DNA of 64,000 bases from Serpula lacrymans var. lacrymans S7.9 (Eukaryota; Basidiomycota; Agaricomycetes; Boletales; Serpulaceae): positions 2,923,768 through 2,987,767 of the forward strand of contig NW_006763294.1 in the NCBI RefSeq assembly GCF_000218685.1, in the 5' to 3' direction. The notes beneath the pieces were generated by a model that worked only from the letters and a program-made list of their open reading frames with translations, was not told the DNA's origin and searched no databases. Positions 40,876 through 50,716 of this stretch are shown piece after piece. The position numbers and the translations under genes are program-made. Positions within the stretch are counted from its first letter, which is position 1, and every line of letters starts with the position of its first letter.

Positions 40876-42116
40876 CTTTCGTCGTCGGCAAGATGCTAGA
40901 AGAGAAGAGAACAAGAATTCGAGAAAAGTGCCGTACTCTTCATCGGGTTTTGAAGCTGGCAAAAAGATGATAACGCAACATCACGTAGGTATGTCTGCTG
41001 ACTAGGAAAAGAACAACGTTTAGACGCCTTTAGGATCACAAAAGGATCACAATACAGTTACCTGGACCAGTGACTCCATACAGATTCCCAGTTGGATACT
41101 TTGGAGCATGAGCATTCCCATTGACTGTTCGATTCAGGGGGAAGACGTTAGTCACACTTTGTGACCCGTGCCAAGAACGTATACTGTGGCTTGTTTTGGA
41201 CGAACGGCAACTAAACAATCAAAATCATATCAAGGCCTCCGAGGATTCTTGCGCAGCGAGTTAACTAGTTAACGTTTAGATTCAAGAAACGGAGTATGGC
41301 ACAAATATCGATTGTATAAGTATGTTATTGACCAGGAGGCCCTAACTAATGGATTAGTAATTTGCCAAACACCGCCAATTAAAGACGCGCGCCAACTTTC
41401 CTGGGTTTTATACTGTATGCACCACAGTTTCAACGACCCGCATTGTTCTACATGAGTGACTTAATGTTCGCAGGAAAACAACCGCCCTATCAAGTGTAGA
41501 ACTCACCGTCTGTCACCAGCCGAATAATTACCCTGTAAAACTCGCGCCTAGATTATGGGAAGATCAGGACCGTTATCATAACGCAAGGCAAGGGACAGGG
41601 GGTCAACTGCTTTCTTCCTTAGAAATTTGGATGCGCTATGCTGGGTAGTCTCTATTATCCACTAACATCCATTTGAATCATTCCGAAGTCTGTCTTGTGG
41701 GTTTTTTATTCTTCGAAAAATCATGGCCGAGTCATGGAGATACATGAGTTACTTATCTATCTTCTATCATTGGTGACACTCACCAAGACACTACGGCATA
41801 TGAGTCCACTGCCAGACTGTCGAAAGATACGCCGGGCTTTTCGCAAATAGCATGATACCTTCTGGCTGTGGATTCCAATCGGAACATACAGAGTATTGTC
41901 CGCCGATCATTGTGCAAAAATCAAGCCGAGAGTTGTGCATGAACTGATATTTCTGACATTGTGAATGCCTTTGTAGAAAAGATACGTCTACAGCATTTCT
42001 GAAGCCATATAATTCTCAAAGTATGAACGCTTGGTCTGTACCGAAAATTGAGCCAAGTCCTCGAATTGCTCGTTTATGGTTTAAGAAATTGGTGAGAAAC
42101 ATCGCGCATGTATCTA
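40876..42116. other. Spacer between the tandem transporters
   Basis: No gene supported. The part next to 40875 resembles the region upstream of transporter 2 in short blocks (for example TTAGACGCCTT and TTTGGATAC), which suggests the duplication included the promoter. Confidence 0.4.
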
Positions 42117-44637
42117 TCATTCGACTCCATTCCGAGTGGTTCTAGGTTCGATGCCCAATATCCTGTCTGCCTCGGGAGTCCCTGCGAGGGGGACATCTTT
42201 TCGCAAGGATACGGTGACAGGTGAGACACCTTCGTTGTGAGCTAAAGCAAATATAACGTCGACGTCTGTACAATACCATTCCGTCAATATCGGAGAATCG
42301 TATCTGAGAATGCTAAATTACCTTCGAGAGAGCGGCCGGAGGTCTCGGGAAAGAAGAAGTACACACATGGTACTATAAATGCGTTGAGCGCAGCGAACAC
42401 TTCGCAACGGGGAGAAAGAGTCAGATTTGATATTGTCTCAGACCCATGCCAACCAACCTATGTAGGTTCTCCAGCTTATGTTGTTGAAGGAAGGCCCGGT
42501 TACCATCACCACAACGAAGTTGAATATCCAATTCGATGCTACTCCCTCGTGAGTATTCATGACCATTAAACTTGGTATCTCACACCTACCAGTTGACAAC
42601 GACGTTGACTGTGCTCTTATTCTCAAGCCAGAGATTTCTGCAGGCTAATAAAGAGGTCGTTAGCACAAGGCCTTGGACAAGGATCTCATACTCACATACA
42701 ACCAAGTCATTCCAAGCCATCCAAGTGAAAATATGTCCAAGTATATAAATATCAGCACGACACCCGCAGTGTTTGCTGCCTTATTAGCTATACTTCCCAG
42801 TACGCCTAGCAACAACATCACAATGCAAAGACCACTTGCCCCAAAGAGCATAAGTCGTCGTCGCCCCACTCGATCAATAAGAGCGATGGCGAGTAACGAG
42901 AATAAAAAGTATTGGGTTCCCATAGAGGCAGCGACTATGCGTGAATCGACATCAGATAGGCCTAAATTTTGAAATAAGATGGTCTAATGGGGTCTAGTTC
43001 TATCACAATAGTCTGAGGTATAAGAATAAGAATACTTACAGCGTAGCTATATTGCAGATTTTGTCAGTAACGATTTAGTAAACCAGTGGCGAGTAACGTA
43101 CAATATCACCACGTTGATCCCTGTAATTTGTTGAAAACATTGGGACGTAAAGGCTAAAACTACTCTTCGCGCGTTTTGACTTCGACCTCCGCCGAAAAGT
43201 TCTTTGAGCGAAACATTATCCCCTCCCTTGTCAATTGCAGTCTTATGCTCCGAGATTTTGTGGTTTGTAGGTGGAGTTACCCGCCCTTCCTTCTCTACTG
43301 CTTCGCGAATTGCATGGAATGTGAGTTGAACACCAGGATCGGAAGGTGGCTTGTCTTCGAACGCTGATATAACGGCCATGGCTTCTGCCTCATGCCCGTG
43401 TTTCATCAACCTAGGTCCGTGTCAAAAGAGCGAAGGTGTAAATATTACTACTTATGACATACCACCTTGGCGACTCGGGGAGCTATATGATTTAACGCAA
43501 AGTGTTAGGGTGAACATGCAAATAGAATGACCTGACGTACAAAACCGATTGACACAACCATAATCAGGGCGAATACAATTTGGATTGATATCGGGACTCG
43601 CCATTGAGCGGACGAATTAGACTTTGAATACCTGCATCACGCTGGGGTGACTCCACTATGACAGGTGGTAAGACAAAAGGCTTACAAGGCAAGATCTAAC
43701 CACTTTTCACATTGCAGTCAGTAGGTACCGCTTTAAAAGTAATGTTCAGTTTACTCACGTAGCTTTATTAGCAACTGGTGAGTATTCCTCCTGACTAATA
43801 ATGAGGTACAAACTCACGAAATCGTAACACCGAAAGTAACGAGACTTCCTTGAAGCATGATGAAACCGCCCCGTTGTCCTGATGGAGAGCACTCCGCTTG
43901 GTATGTTGGTACCGTTGAAGTCTGCGAGTGTGGCCGTATCAGTTACCACAGCACAGGAATTATGTAAATGCACAGACATTCAAGCCATTACCCAATCCAG
44001 TGATAATACGAGCAACAACAAGTTGTGCATAGCTGTATGAAGCGGTCTGTAAGATGGCACCTATTATCATTATAGTCCCTCCCAGAGCAATAGTTTTCCG
44101 ACGACCGAGGCGATCCCCAATCCATAAATTCGATAAGGCGCCAACCAGGCATCCAACTTCCTGGAAAGGTGTTACCGTGAATGAAAACCGGTCGAAAATA
44201 AAACTCACATAAATGGCCGCGACAAGACTCTGCAGCGTTGCATGGTTAGGATGACTCGCATCTACAACGACCTCTGGGAACATTTTCTCGAACTTAATTA
44301 ATTTCATCTCAGTACTGCACTGAAAGGGGGAAAGTATACAACCTACCTGCCCAGCTGTAAGCAGAGCTGACATGACACCCTCATCGTACCTTCTGAAGTT
44401 GATGTATGCAAGTATTTAACGATAGAGAAAGGCTTACCCGAAGAGTGCAAAACCAGTCCCAGAAACGAAAGTCAAAGCAGCCTTCAACCAGAAACCTCGG
44501 AGTGATAGCGTCTTGCTTGCTACTTCTGCATCAAAATCTGAGGAAGTGTGTTCAATCGCGACTTCTCTGCCATCAATATGAAGCTTTTCGTCTATCGCTG
44601 AGTCGGGTTCGCGAGTAGGTTCGGATGCAGACTTCAT
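42117..44637 (-). CDS. MFS sugar transporter 2 (tandem paralogue)
   Basis: Same layout as transporter 1, from ATG 44637 (MKSASEPTREPDSAIDEK) to TGA at 42117-42119. Motifs: SLRGFWLKAALTFVSGTGFA, FGYDEGVMSALLTAGQ (Glu for the usual Gln), DRLGRRKTIALGGTIMIIGA, ARIITGLGNGLN, QITGINVVIFYATILFQNLG, IDRVGRRRLML, SLGWLGMTWLY. The end is …DVIFALAHNEGVSPVTVSLR then KDVPLAGTPEADRILGIE, nearly identical in design to paralogue 1. Order and orientation are head-to-tail, 1.2 kb apart, so they arose by tandem duplication. No break found. Confidence 0.88.
43040..43046 (-). other. 7-nt micro-exon, sugar transporter 2
   Basis: CTACGCT on the minus strand lies between ...ATATAG and GTAAGT. It joins ATA-TT and ACC-ATC to read IFYATILF. 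Conserved in position with transporter 1. Confidence 0.78.
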
Positions 44638-45424
44638 TTCACCTCGATAGTGGCAAGGGACGCGAAGAACAGATATTAGCAAAGCACAGAAAAGTGAGTC
44701 TTCATGGTTTTTTGAGTGCGGAGGAAAGCTGACAACGAGAGATCACGTATGACTGTCTGGTGACACCCCGTGTACACCAAAAGAACGCAGATTAGACGCC
44801 TTAGAGGTCACGATACAGAATATTGCAAAAAATAGTTTGCTCGGATTCTCATTTGGATACCACGGAGTAATTGGAGCCAAGGTTTCGTAAGTAAGGTGTT
44901 ACTGTTATGATAGGAACCTGACCTTTGTGATACTCAGCTCGTAGAGGAAATGCCAATGGAACGCCGTCAAGGTCCATGATGGAAGTTTTGGACGAATGCT
45001 CCGACAATCGCGTCACGATACCCAGTCAAGTTCGTAGTCCAGGCTGTCTTCACATCGCAGAATCCTTGAGCCTTCGTAAACTGTAAAGCTAGAGATAAGA
45101 CGAAGATCAGACTTGAGAAAGTAGACCGTGGCTTCAAGTTATTGCCAGTGGTGTTCACGGTTTTACGCCGTCGCGGCTCCGTAAACGCCACCGTCACGAT
45201 GGAGTTCAACTGATCTGGTCACTTGTAAGTATTAGCGTACTGTACAATCGTGAGTTGCGACCAGAAGAAAAAAAATGCGTAGATGATGAGTCTTTCGCCT
45301 CTCACATTGGCATTGTTCACAGATAAGAAATTTACTCTACGATCAATATATTCATAATTGGTAGCCATTCTTTTTTACGTATACTAATACGGGCATACAC
45401 CAGTCAGTAAGTCGGTATCAGTAT
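44638..45424. other. Spacer upstream of sugar transporter 2
   Basis: No gene supported. Holds the promoter of transporter 2 and the 3' flank of the next gene. A short minus-strand frame at 44967-45209 has no recognisable features. Confidence 0.4.
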
Positions 45425-46687
45425 TTATATTGGAGATAGTGCCTTTGAGGTCGATGCTGAATCTGTGGGCATTATGCGCCCAGTCGTTTTGGCTTGCACA
45501 TCTGTCAAAGCAAAATCCAGTGTGTGGGTTGGGTCCACCACATTACTGTGAAGAGTGGGACCTCTGAATGCCAGTGGAAGGGTGCTGCGGTTTGAATCTT
45601 CCCTGTACGCTGAACCTCTGATGAGGTCAATTTTGGTGCTTCGAAAGACATGACAGGCCATGGCATTGGTCAACATCACATTAGGAACGGTGAACATTGT
45701 GCGATAAGGCACGGAAACTGAGGGAACAAAGACCATAATGGTGGTCAATAGATTACCGCCCACAGTGATCCTGATCAAGGCCAAGTCTGAGTACCATTTA
45801 CACAACAATGGATTGACAACTTGCTACTCACAAATAGTACAGTTGGCCATCTCGCAAGAGGGATTTTGAGAAGTTAGGAAGGTAGTGGCCAGATAGTGCC
45901 TTCCACCGACTTGTGGCATTATAATTGATATGGCTATTTGAGACGAGACACCATGAAATGGCAAGAAACACGAGCGTGTCGTGAACAAGAGGCATAATAA
46001 CAGTAGCCCCAACGTAAGGCTCTATAACAGAGTTAATACAGTACTGAGTTGGGCCAATGGTGCTAGCCCGGACACCCTTGAGAAGAGTTAATGAACCTCC
46101 AAGAACTGCCAGCCACAAGGCAAAGAAAAACGAGATGATATAGTTGTTCCCAGTGAATATTGCACGAATGCGGAAGAAAAACAGTAATGATGTGGCAGGA
46201 ACAGTGATGGGATATGAGACATTGATTGCTCCTTGATATATACTGCAGCGGCCCACAGGAGCAGCTATCGCAAACTATCAGCCTCAATAAAGTGTCAAAA
46301 ATCTAGATACTGGCAATCAAAGATGGTGCTTATCAGAACGTAGAAGAGTGCTGCAATTCTGTTTGGAGTCAGAATAATAAGATAAGTATGTCTCGAGGTC
46401 CCACCATACCTGGAAATAAAATATACAATGGTAGGCAGACCAATCCTCTGTTTGAACAGAAGCTTATAGTCACTATTTATATTTGTAAGTATATCCCAAA
46501 CCATGGCCTAACAGACGGTGAGAGATCAGAAAAGTCACAAAAGTGCTTGATCAACTGAGAGACTGACACCAGCTGCACCGACAAGAACATAACTTGAGGT
46601 TTGCTCCTGAAAAGCGAGGTCTGGTGGCAAAAAAGCCATTGGTGTATACGGATTAAGCAACTCTGTGACGTTGATACTGGACGGCAT
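45425..46687 (-). CDS. Seven-helix membrane protein, Agaricomycete family
   Basis: Starts MPSSINVTELLNPYTPMAFL then PPDLAFQEQTSSYVLVGAAG, and continues AMVWDILTNINSDYKLLFKQ, RIGLPTIVYFISRIAALFYV, PVGRCSIYQGAINVSYPITV, PATSLLFFFRIRAIFTGNN, FALWLAVLGGSLTLLKGV, LFLAISWCLVSN-like, DGQLYYLITVGGNLLTTIMV, FVPSVSVPYRTMFTVPNVML and a hydrophilic tail with ACHVFRSTKIDLIRG. This is a mushroom-specific multi-pass family of unknown role, distinct from the genes at 20918 and 30608. One intron (46266-46315) appears to use a GC donor; otherwise the gene is intact. The LTR element begins 376 bp upstream of its ATG. Confidence 0.75.
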
Positions 46688-47057
46688 GAAGCTCGGTTGT
46701 TGAGGTGTTTCAAAAGTGTGATTTTTGGGAAAGTGGACTCCTACTGCGAAACGAGGTGAAAATTTTCACAGAAGGATTCAGGCTCTTTTGACATCAAATA
46801 AATAGATAGCTTATGATGGGTACCCACGCTGTAAACATCATGGTGTTCAGGTGAAGGCCTAGGCATATTCACAGCTCCCCGATACAGTTGCACTGCAATG
46901 TACACCGTTTTGTTGGCACGGTTTATCAAGAACAAGACTGCAATGCAGTAACTCGTCTCTGTGATCGGTGTCGATGATGAGAACTGTTGTTAGAAAACCA
47001 CACACAAAAACAAACTAACACACAATCCTCCCAGATTCCACGGAACTTGTTTATGGG
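46688..47057. other. Promoter of the membrane protein gene, flanking the LTR element
   Basis: No gene supported. The retrotransposon inserted at the far end of this upstream region. Confidence 0.4.
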
Positions 47058-47062
47058 CTTTG
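47058..47062. repeat. Target-site duplication, copy 1
   Basis: CTTTG directly before the LTR at 47063. The same five bases follow the other LTR at 52467-52471, as expected for integrase-mediated insertion. Confidence 0.9.
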
Positions 47063-47478
47063 TGTTACGCACAAAGTGCTTAACAAAGTCTGAGGGTTCG
47101 TCGGGTTTGTTCAAAGAGACTTATCCGAAGACAAGTTCGAGGATGTAATTCTGAATAGAGGGATTCCAACGGTTGTTGGTCTTCTTCCGTATGGAAGTCT
47201 GATCTTGGAAGTTCTAGCTTTGTAAGCTTGAACTGCGTAGAATCGTATTGGAGAATACTACTACTGTTACAAGCGTATTTATAGAGAAGTAAGTCGGCGA
47301 TAGGAGTTACGTCCTATCTAGGGTAGGTCTGTCCGTTGAGGACTGAGTACTATACAAAGTAATAGAAATGCGAGAGGAGCGGAAGTGTACGTGAGGGATG
47401 TGAGTCATCGGTCCGATGGTATAACCGATGAGTAAAGAGAAATGAGTAGTCCGTAATATAGATAGACAAATCGTAACA
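47063..47478 (-). repeat. 3' LTR
   Basis: 416 bp, TGTTACG…CGTAACA. Differs from the 5' LTR at about four single bases (for example CAACGG versus CAATGG, AAGCTT versus AAGCGT, CAAAGT versus CAAGGT, TACGTG versus TATGTG). Confidence 0.95.
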
Positions 47479-47491
47479 TTACCCCCTTACT
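47478..47491 (-). other. Polypurine tract at the 3' LTR
   Basis: On the minus strand AGTAAGGGGGTAAT runs into the LTR start, the expected position of the plus-strand primer. The identical 14-mer recurs inside pol at 49788-49801. Confidence 0.7.
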
Positions 47492-47502
47492 TGCTTCAAA
47501 TT

Positions 47503-48783
47503 TCACCGAAATTTGGTACCCTCGCCATCCATGTTGTAGCTGTCGTCGTAGCTGACATCTCCATGTAATCCCTCCATCAGAATCCTGTCTTCGTTTTCCC
47601 TACGAATAGGGCACCAATTGAAACTATGCCCTGGTGCGCGTCTATCGCAGTCGGGGCAGTAGTAAGCTTTGCAGTAATATGTACGATGATCACTCCAACC
47701 GCAGTTTTGACAGTAAGGAGCGTTGTCGCGAACACCTTGGTGGTACTTTTGTCGGGTATTGGACGAGGTGTCGGATTTGGGAGTGGGGGGATTGTCATCT
47801 CCCAGGTTGTACGTTCCCGCGTACAATTGGTCGATCATGTCGGCGTCATCTACGTTGATTGGATTGGAAGGGGAGCCGGTCTCAGGCCTGTGCGTTACAC
47901 CAGGCGGACTGTCTTTCGGACTCTTCGACGTATGAGATTGCCGATTCGATGGAGTTCTGACGGCGGGGATCTGGAGTATCACTTCTTGTCGGCCTAGTCG
48001 GGCTCCTCGTCGTTTCGTCAGGCGACGGGTTTGGGCGTTTGGTACCGGTCGAGGCAGAGGTGACTGCGGTGGTAGTGGTTCTGGGTTCGACCCAGTGGAA
48101 CGGGGACTGGAGGGGTTCGACCCTTGTGAGGTCGGGCTGGTTGGGACGGTGGGAATGTATTTTTCCGCTAACTGGGTGGGCGGAGGTTGTGGGGTAGCGG
48201 TGGGGTAGGTGAGCTCCGGGGTAACACTGATCTGATCTGGGTGTAATGGGGACCGGCGGGACAAACCGGGTGGAGGAGTACTCGTATAGCCGTCTCGCTC
48301 TATCCGCGTGCGCGCTTCGGTTAGCAAGATCTTCCCGCCTAATTCCAAATATGCCTTTGCCGCGTCCGTCTGCCCACTCAAGGAGTTCATCCTCAAGCGT
48401 CGTTCCAAAGATTCCAAAACTAACTTTTCCATCCGGAGTGCCCGACAGATACTCGAGTCCTGATTGTTGTGCCGCGAATGCTCGTTTTCCAACGAATGTA
48501 GTGAGCCTATGGCTTTTAGGAGTTCGTCAGCCACGAGGTCTATGTTAAGGAAGGTATATAGGGAAGAAAGAGCGTGGTACGCATCGGGATAGCGTTTTTC
48601 TGTTTCACGAAATAGATAGACGTGGGCGTTTTTGGCTGACATTAATTCTATGGCGTCAGAGACGTCAGCCTGGTTGTGTCGTTGCCCTCGGGCAAAGGAC
48701 ACTCGTTTGTCGGCTAGCATGTTGGCTTCGCCGGGTACAGAGTAGGTGGTGATGGGGAAGCCGGTAGAGTGAGAAGTAGACAT
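47503..48783 (-). CDS. Retrotransposon extra ORF with two CCHC-type zinc knuckles
   Basis: A 426-residue open frame sits between the end of pol and the 3' LTR, the place of env in retroviruses. The start is taken at 48783 (MSTSHSTGFPITTYS); an earlier ATG at 48885 would overlap the old chromodomain in another frame. The N-terminal 200 residues are predicted helical (VADELLKAIGSLHSLENEHS). Residues about 200-330 are Pro/Ser/Thr-rich. Near the end is CQNCGWSDHRTYYC (CX2CX4HX4C, residues 358-371), then a second CX2CX6HX4C set (376-391). No signal peptide or membrane segment is seen, so it is not an envelope protein; it looks like a second nucleic-acid-binding, Gag-like protein. I do not recognise a named family. 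The frame is intact although pol is not. Confidence 0.75.
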   Translation of the reverse strand: MSTSHSTGFPITTYSVPGEANMLADKRVSFARGQRHNQADVSDAIELMSAKNAHVYLFRETEKRYPDAYHALSSLYTFLNIDLVADELLKAIGSLHSLENEHSRHNNQDSSICRALRMEKLVLESLERRLRMNSLSGQTDAAKAYLELGGKILLTEARTRIERDGYTSTPPPGLSRRSPLHPDQISVTPELTYPTATPQPPPTQLAEKYIPTVPTSPTSQGSNPSSPRSTGSNPEPLPPQSPLPRPVPNAQTRRLTKRRGARLGRQEVILQIPAVRTPSNRQSHTSKSPKDSPPGVTHRPETGSPSNPINVDDADMIDQLYAGTYNLGDDNPPTPKSDTSSNTRQKYHQGVRDNAPYCQNCGWSDHRTYYCKAYYCPDCDRRAPGHSFNWCPIRRENEDRILMEGLHGDVSYDDSYNMDGEGTKFR

Positions 48784-48937
48784 GTTGTGTGTTTTGAGAG
48801 ACAGAGGATTGGTGGTGGTGGGGGTGGTTGTCTCTTCAACGCAGTTTGTGATCTCTCTTATAGGCTTCCAGTATCTCCGCAGCATTGGTCAGGTGTTCTT
48901 CTGGTTCCCATGAGTTTTCAGAATGAGGGTAATGGCA

Positions 48938-50716
48938 CTATTTGATCAGGTAACGGCGTCCGCGTTTCCAGGGTTTGTGTCTAAGAATACTTTCTACTTC
49001 GTATTCTTCTTCTTCGTTGATAAGGTCAGGTGGTGGTTGGATAAAGTTCGGTCTGTGAGTGTCGGTTTCGGTATACGGGGTTAAGAGGGATGCGTGGAAA
49101 ACGTTGTGTATCCTCCAATGGGGAGGTAACGATAATCGGTAGTTTACCGGAGAGATCTTTTCTTGGATGCGGAAAGGTCCGATGCGTTTCATGTTGAACT
49201 TCTTGTGTTCGGTGGCTTTTTCCCGCAGGTTGGTGTTTTCTAACCACACCTTTTGTCCTTCTGAGAATCTGGTGAACTTTCCGTTCGTTCGTTTCATCAT
49301 CTTGCTTCTCGTTAGTTCGTGTGCTTTTAGAGCGTTCTCTCTTGCCCTAAGTAGTTCGGATAATCGTTTTTCTACTGACGGGATGTTTGTGGATCGGTGT
49401 TTAGTCGGGATTCCTCGGGGTTCGTATCCCATGAGGAGGTAGAATGGCGATTGGTTATTCGTGGAGTGTGGCCGTTGGTTGTGGCAGAATTCGGCCGTCG
49501 TAAGGTATTTTGCCCAACTGTGTGGTTGATTCTGGCAAAAGATGCGGAGGTAGATCTCTAGTTCTTGATTGGATCGTTCTGTTTGTCCGTCAGTCTGTGG
49601 ATGGTATGCCGTGGAGAGTGCAGTTTCGATGTTTAGGAGTTTGTGGAGTTCTTTTGATACTTCAGAGGCGAATTGTGGGCCTGTGTTGGATATGATTTTG
49701 TCGTGTAGTCCAAACCGTTTGAAGACAGAGTCATGGAAGATTTGTGCAGTTTTGAGTGCGTCGATGGTTTTGTGGCAAGGTGAGAGGATTACCCCCTTAC
49801 TAAGTCCTTGGTCTACCACGACCATTATACTGTCATACCCTATAGACTCGGGTAAGTCTGTAATGAAATCCACCGAGAGATACTTCATCGGTTCACTGGT
49901 CTTCGGTGTTTGATTCGGGATCAACGGTACCGTGGTCGGATGCGTGTTTACTTTGGCTTGCTGGCAAGTTGCGCATCCTTTCACGTATACAAATTCCGGT
50001 TTCATGTTGATTACATGATCATATTCCCGTCGCTTGGGGAGTCTTTTCGATTTCTTCTTGTCAAAGACGTCTGAATAGCCCTTATATTCATCTGGGAGGA
50101 TATGTTTTTCTTTTCTTTCTCCGTGTATTTGCGCGTGTTCCATTGCCGAGTTGACTTTTAACCGGATCGTGGTTCGAGGATAGGGTGTGCGGTCGGATAC
50201 GTATCTGTGAATGGTTTCGTACTCGTCCTCGTCTACTGTGGTTGTCCTGATTTTTGTTTCCGTGGTAGTTTGGTTTGTCCTGATTGAGTGTTTGTCTGAG
50301 TACGGTAATTCTTTGTCTTTCCAGTTAATGACCGGGTTGACTTTTTGCAACCAGGGGAAGCCTAGCAATACGTCTTCTCTGTCCAGTCCAGTTAATAGAA
50401 ACTTCGTAAACCTGTTTTGTCCTCCTGCGTCTATTCTCTGATAGGTGCAATGCGTAATTTTTCCGTTTTTGTTCGTGGTTCCATCAACGTTTTTACATGT
50501 TATAGGGATCGGGAGTTTTCGGAGGGGGAGTCGGTTTTTAATGGCGAATTTTGTGTCCATGAAGTCGTCCGTAGCTCCTGAATCTATCAGGGCTTTGGTT
50601 CCGATGGTTTTCTGTTTTAACGAGCAATCAATTCGTAAAGAGTTGGCATTGATCGTTGCTATTGTTACAGTTGCCATTTTCGACGGTACTAACATCGGGG
50701 TAGTCCGTCGTTTCAA
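48938..50716 (-). pseudogene. pol remnant: protease and integrase, RT and RNase H deleted
   Basis: 592 codons. Aspartic protease comes first (ALIDSGATDDF, active Asp45, then LLGFPWLQKVNPVINW). The frame then reads DVFDKKKSKRLPKRREYDHV and, after about residue 242, jumps to VYVKGCATCQQAKVNTHPT, which is the second half of the integrase zinc domain. The reverse transcriptase, RNase H and the HxH half of that domain are missing although frame is kept. The integrase core keeps LSVDFITDLP and TDGQTERSNQELE, but the middle Asp is Asn (IISNTGPQF, codon 49685-49687). It ends at TAG inside the chromodomain (EYEVESILRHKPWKRGRRYL then IK-stop), where a Trp is expected; chromodomain-like SENSWEPEEHLTNAAEILEA follows in frame after the stop. 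Confidence 0.9.
49788..49801 (-). other. Internal copy of the polypurine tract (candidate central PPT)
   Basis: Exact 14-base copy (AGTAAGGGGGTAAT on the minus strand) of the tract bordering the 3' LTR. It lies in the integrase coding region at GLSKGVIL. The protein motif is itself conserved in chromoviruses, so coding constraint may explain part of it. Confidence 0.45.

Noticed and set aside
40876..40962. Start of sugar transporter 1 at 40962
   Set aside because: That codon is TTG; ATG 40875 begins a protein that aligns with the start of transporter 2.
48061..48120. GGTTCGACCC sequences resembling a tRNA T-arm
   Set aside because: They lie inside the intact extra ORF of the retrotransposon and no cloverleaf can be drawn around them.
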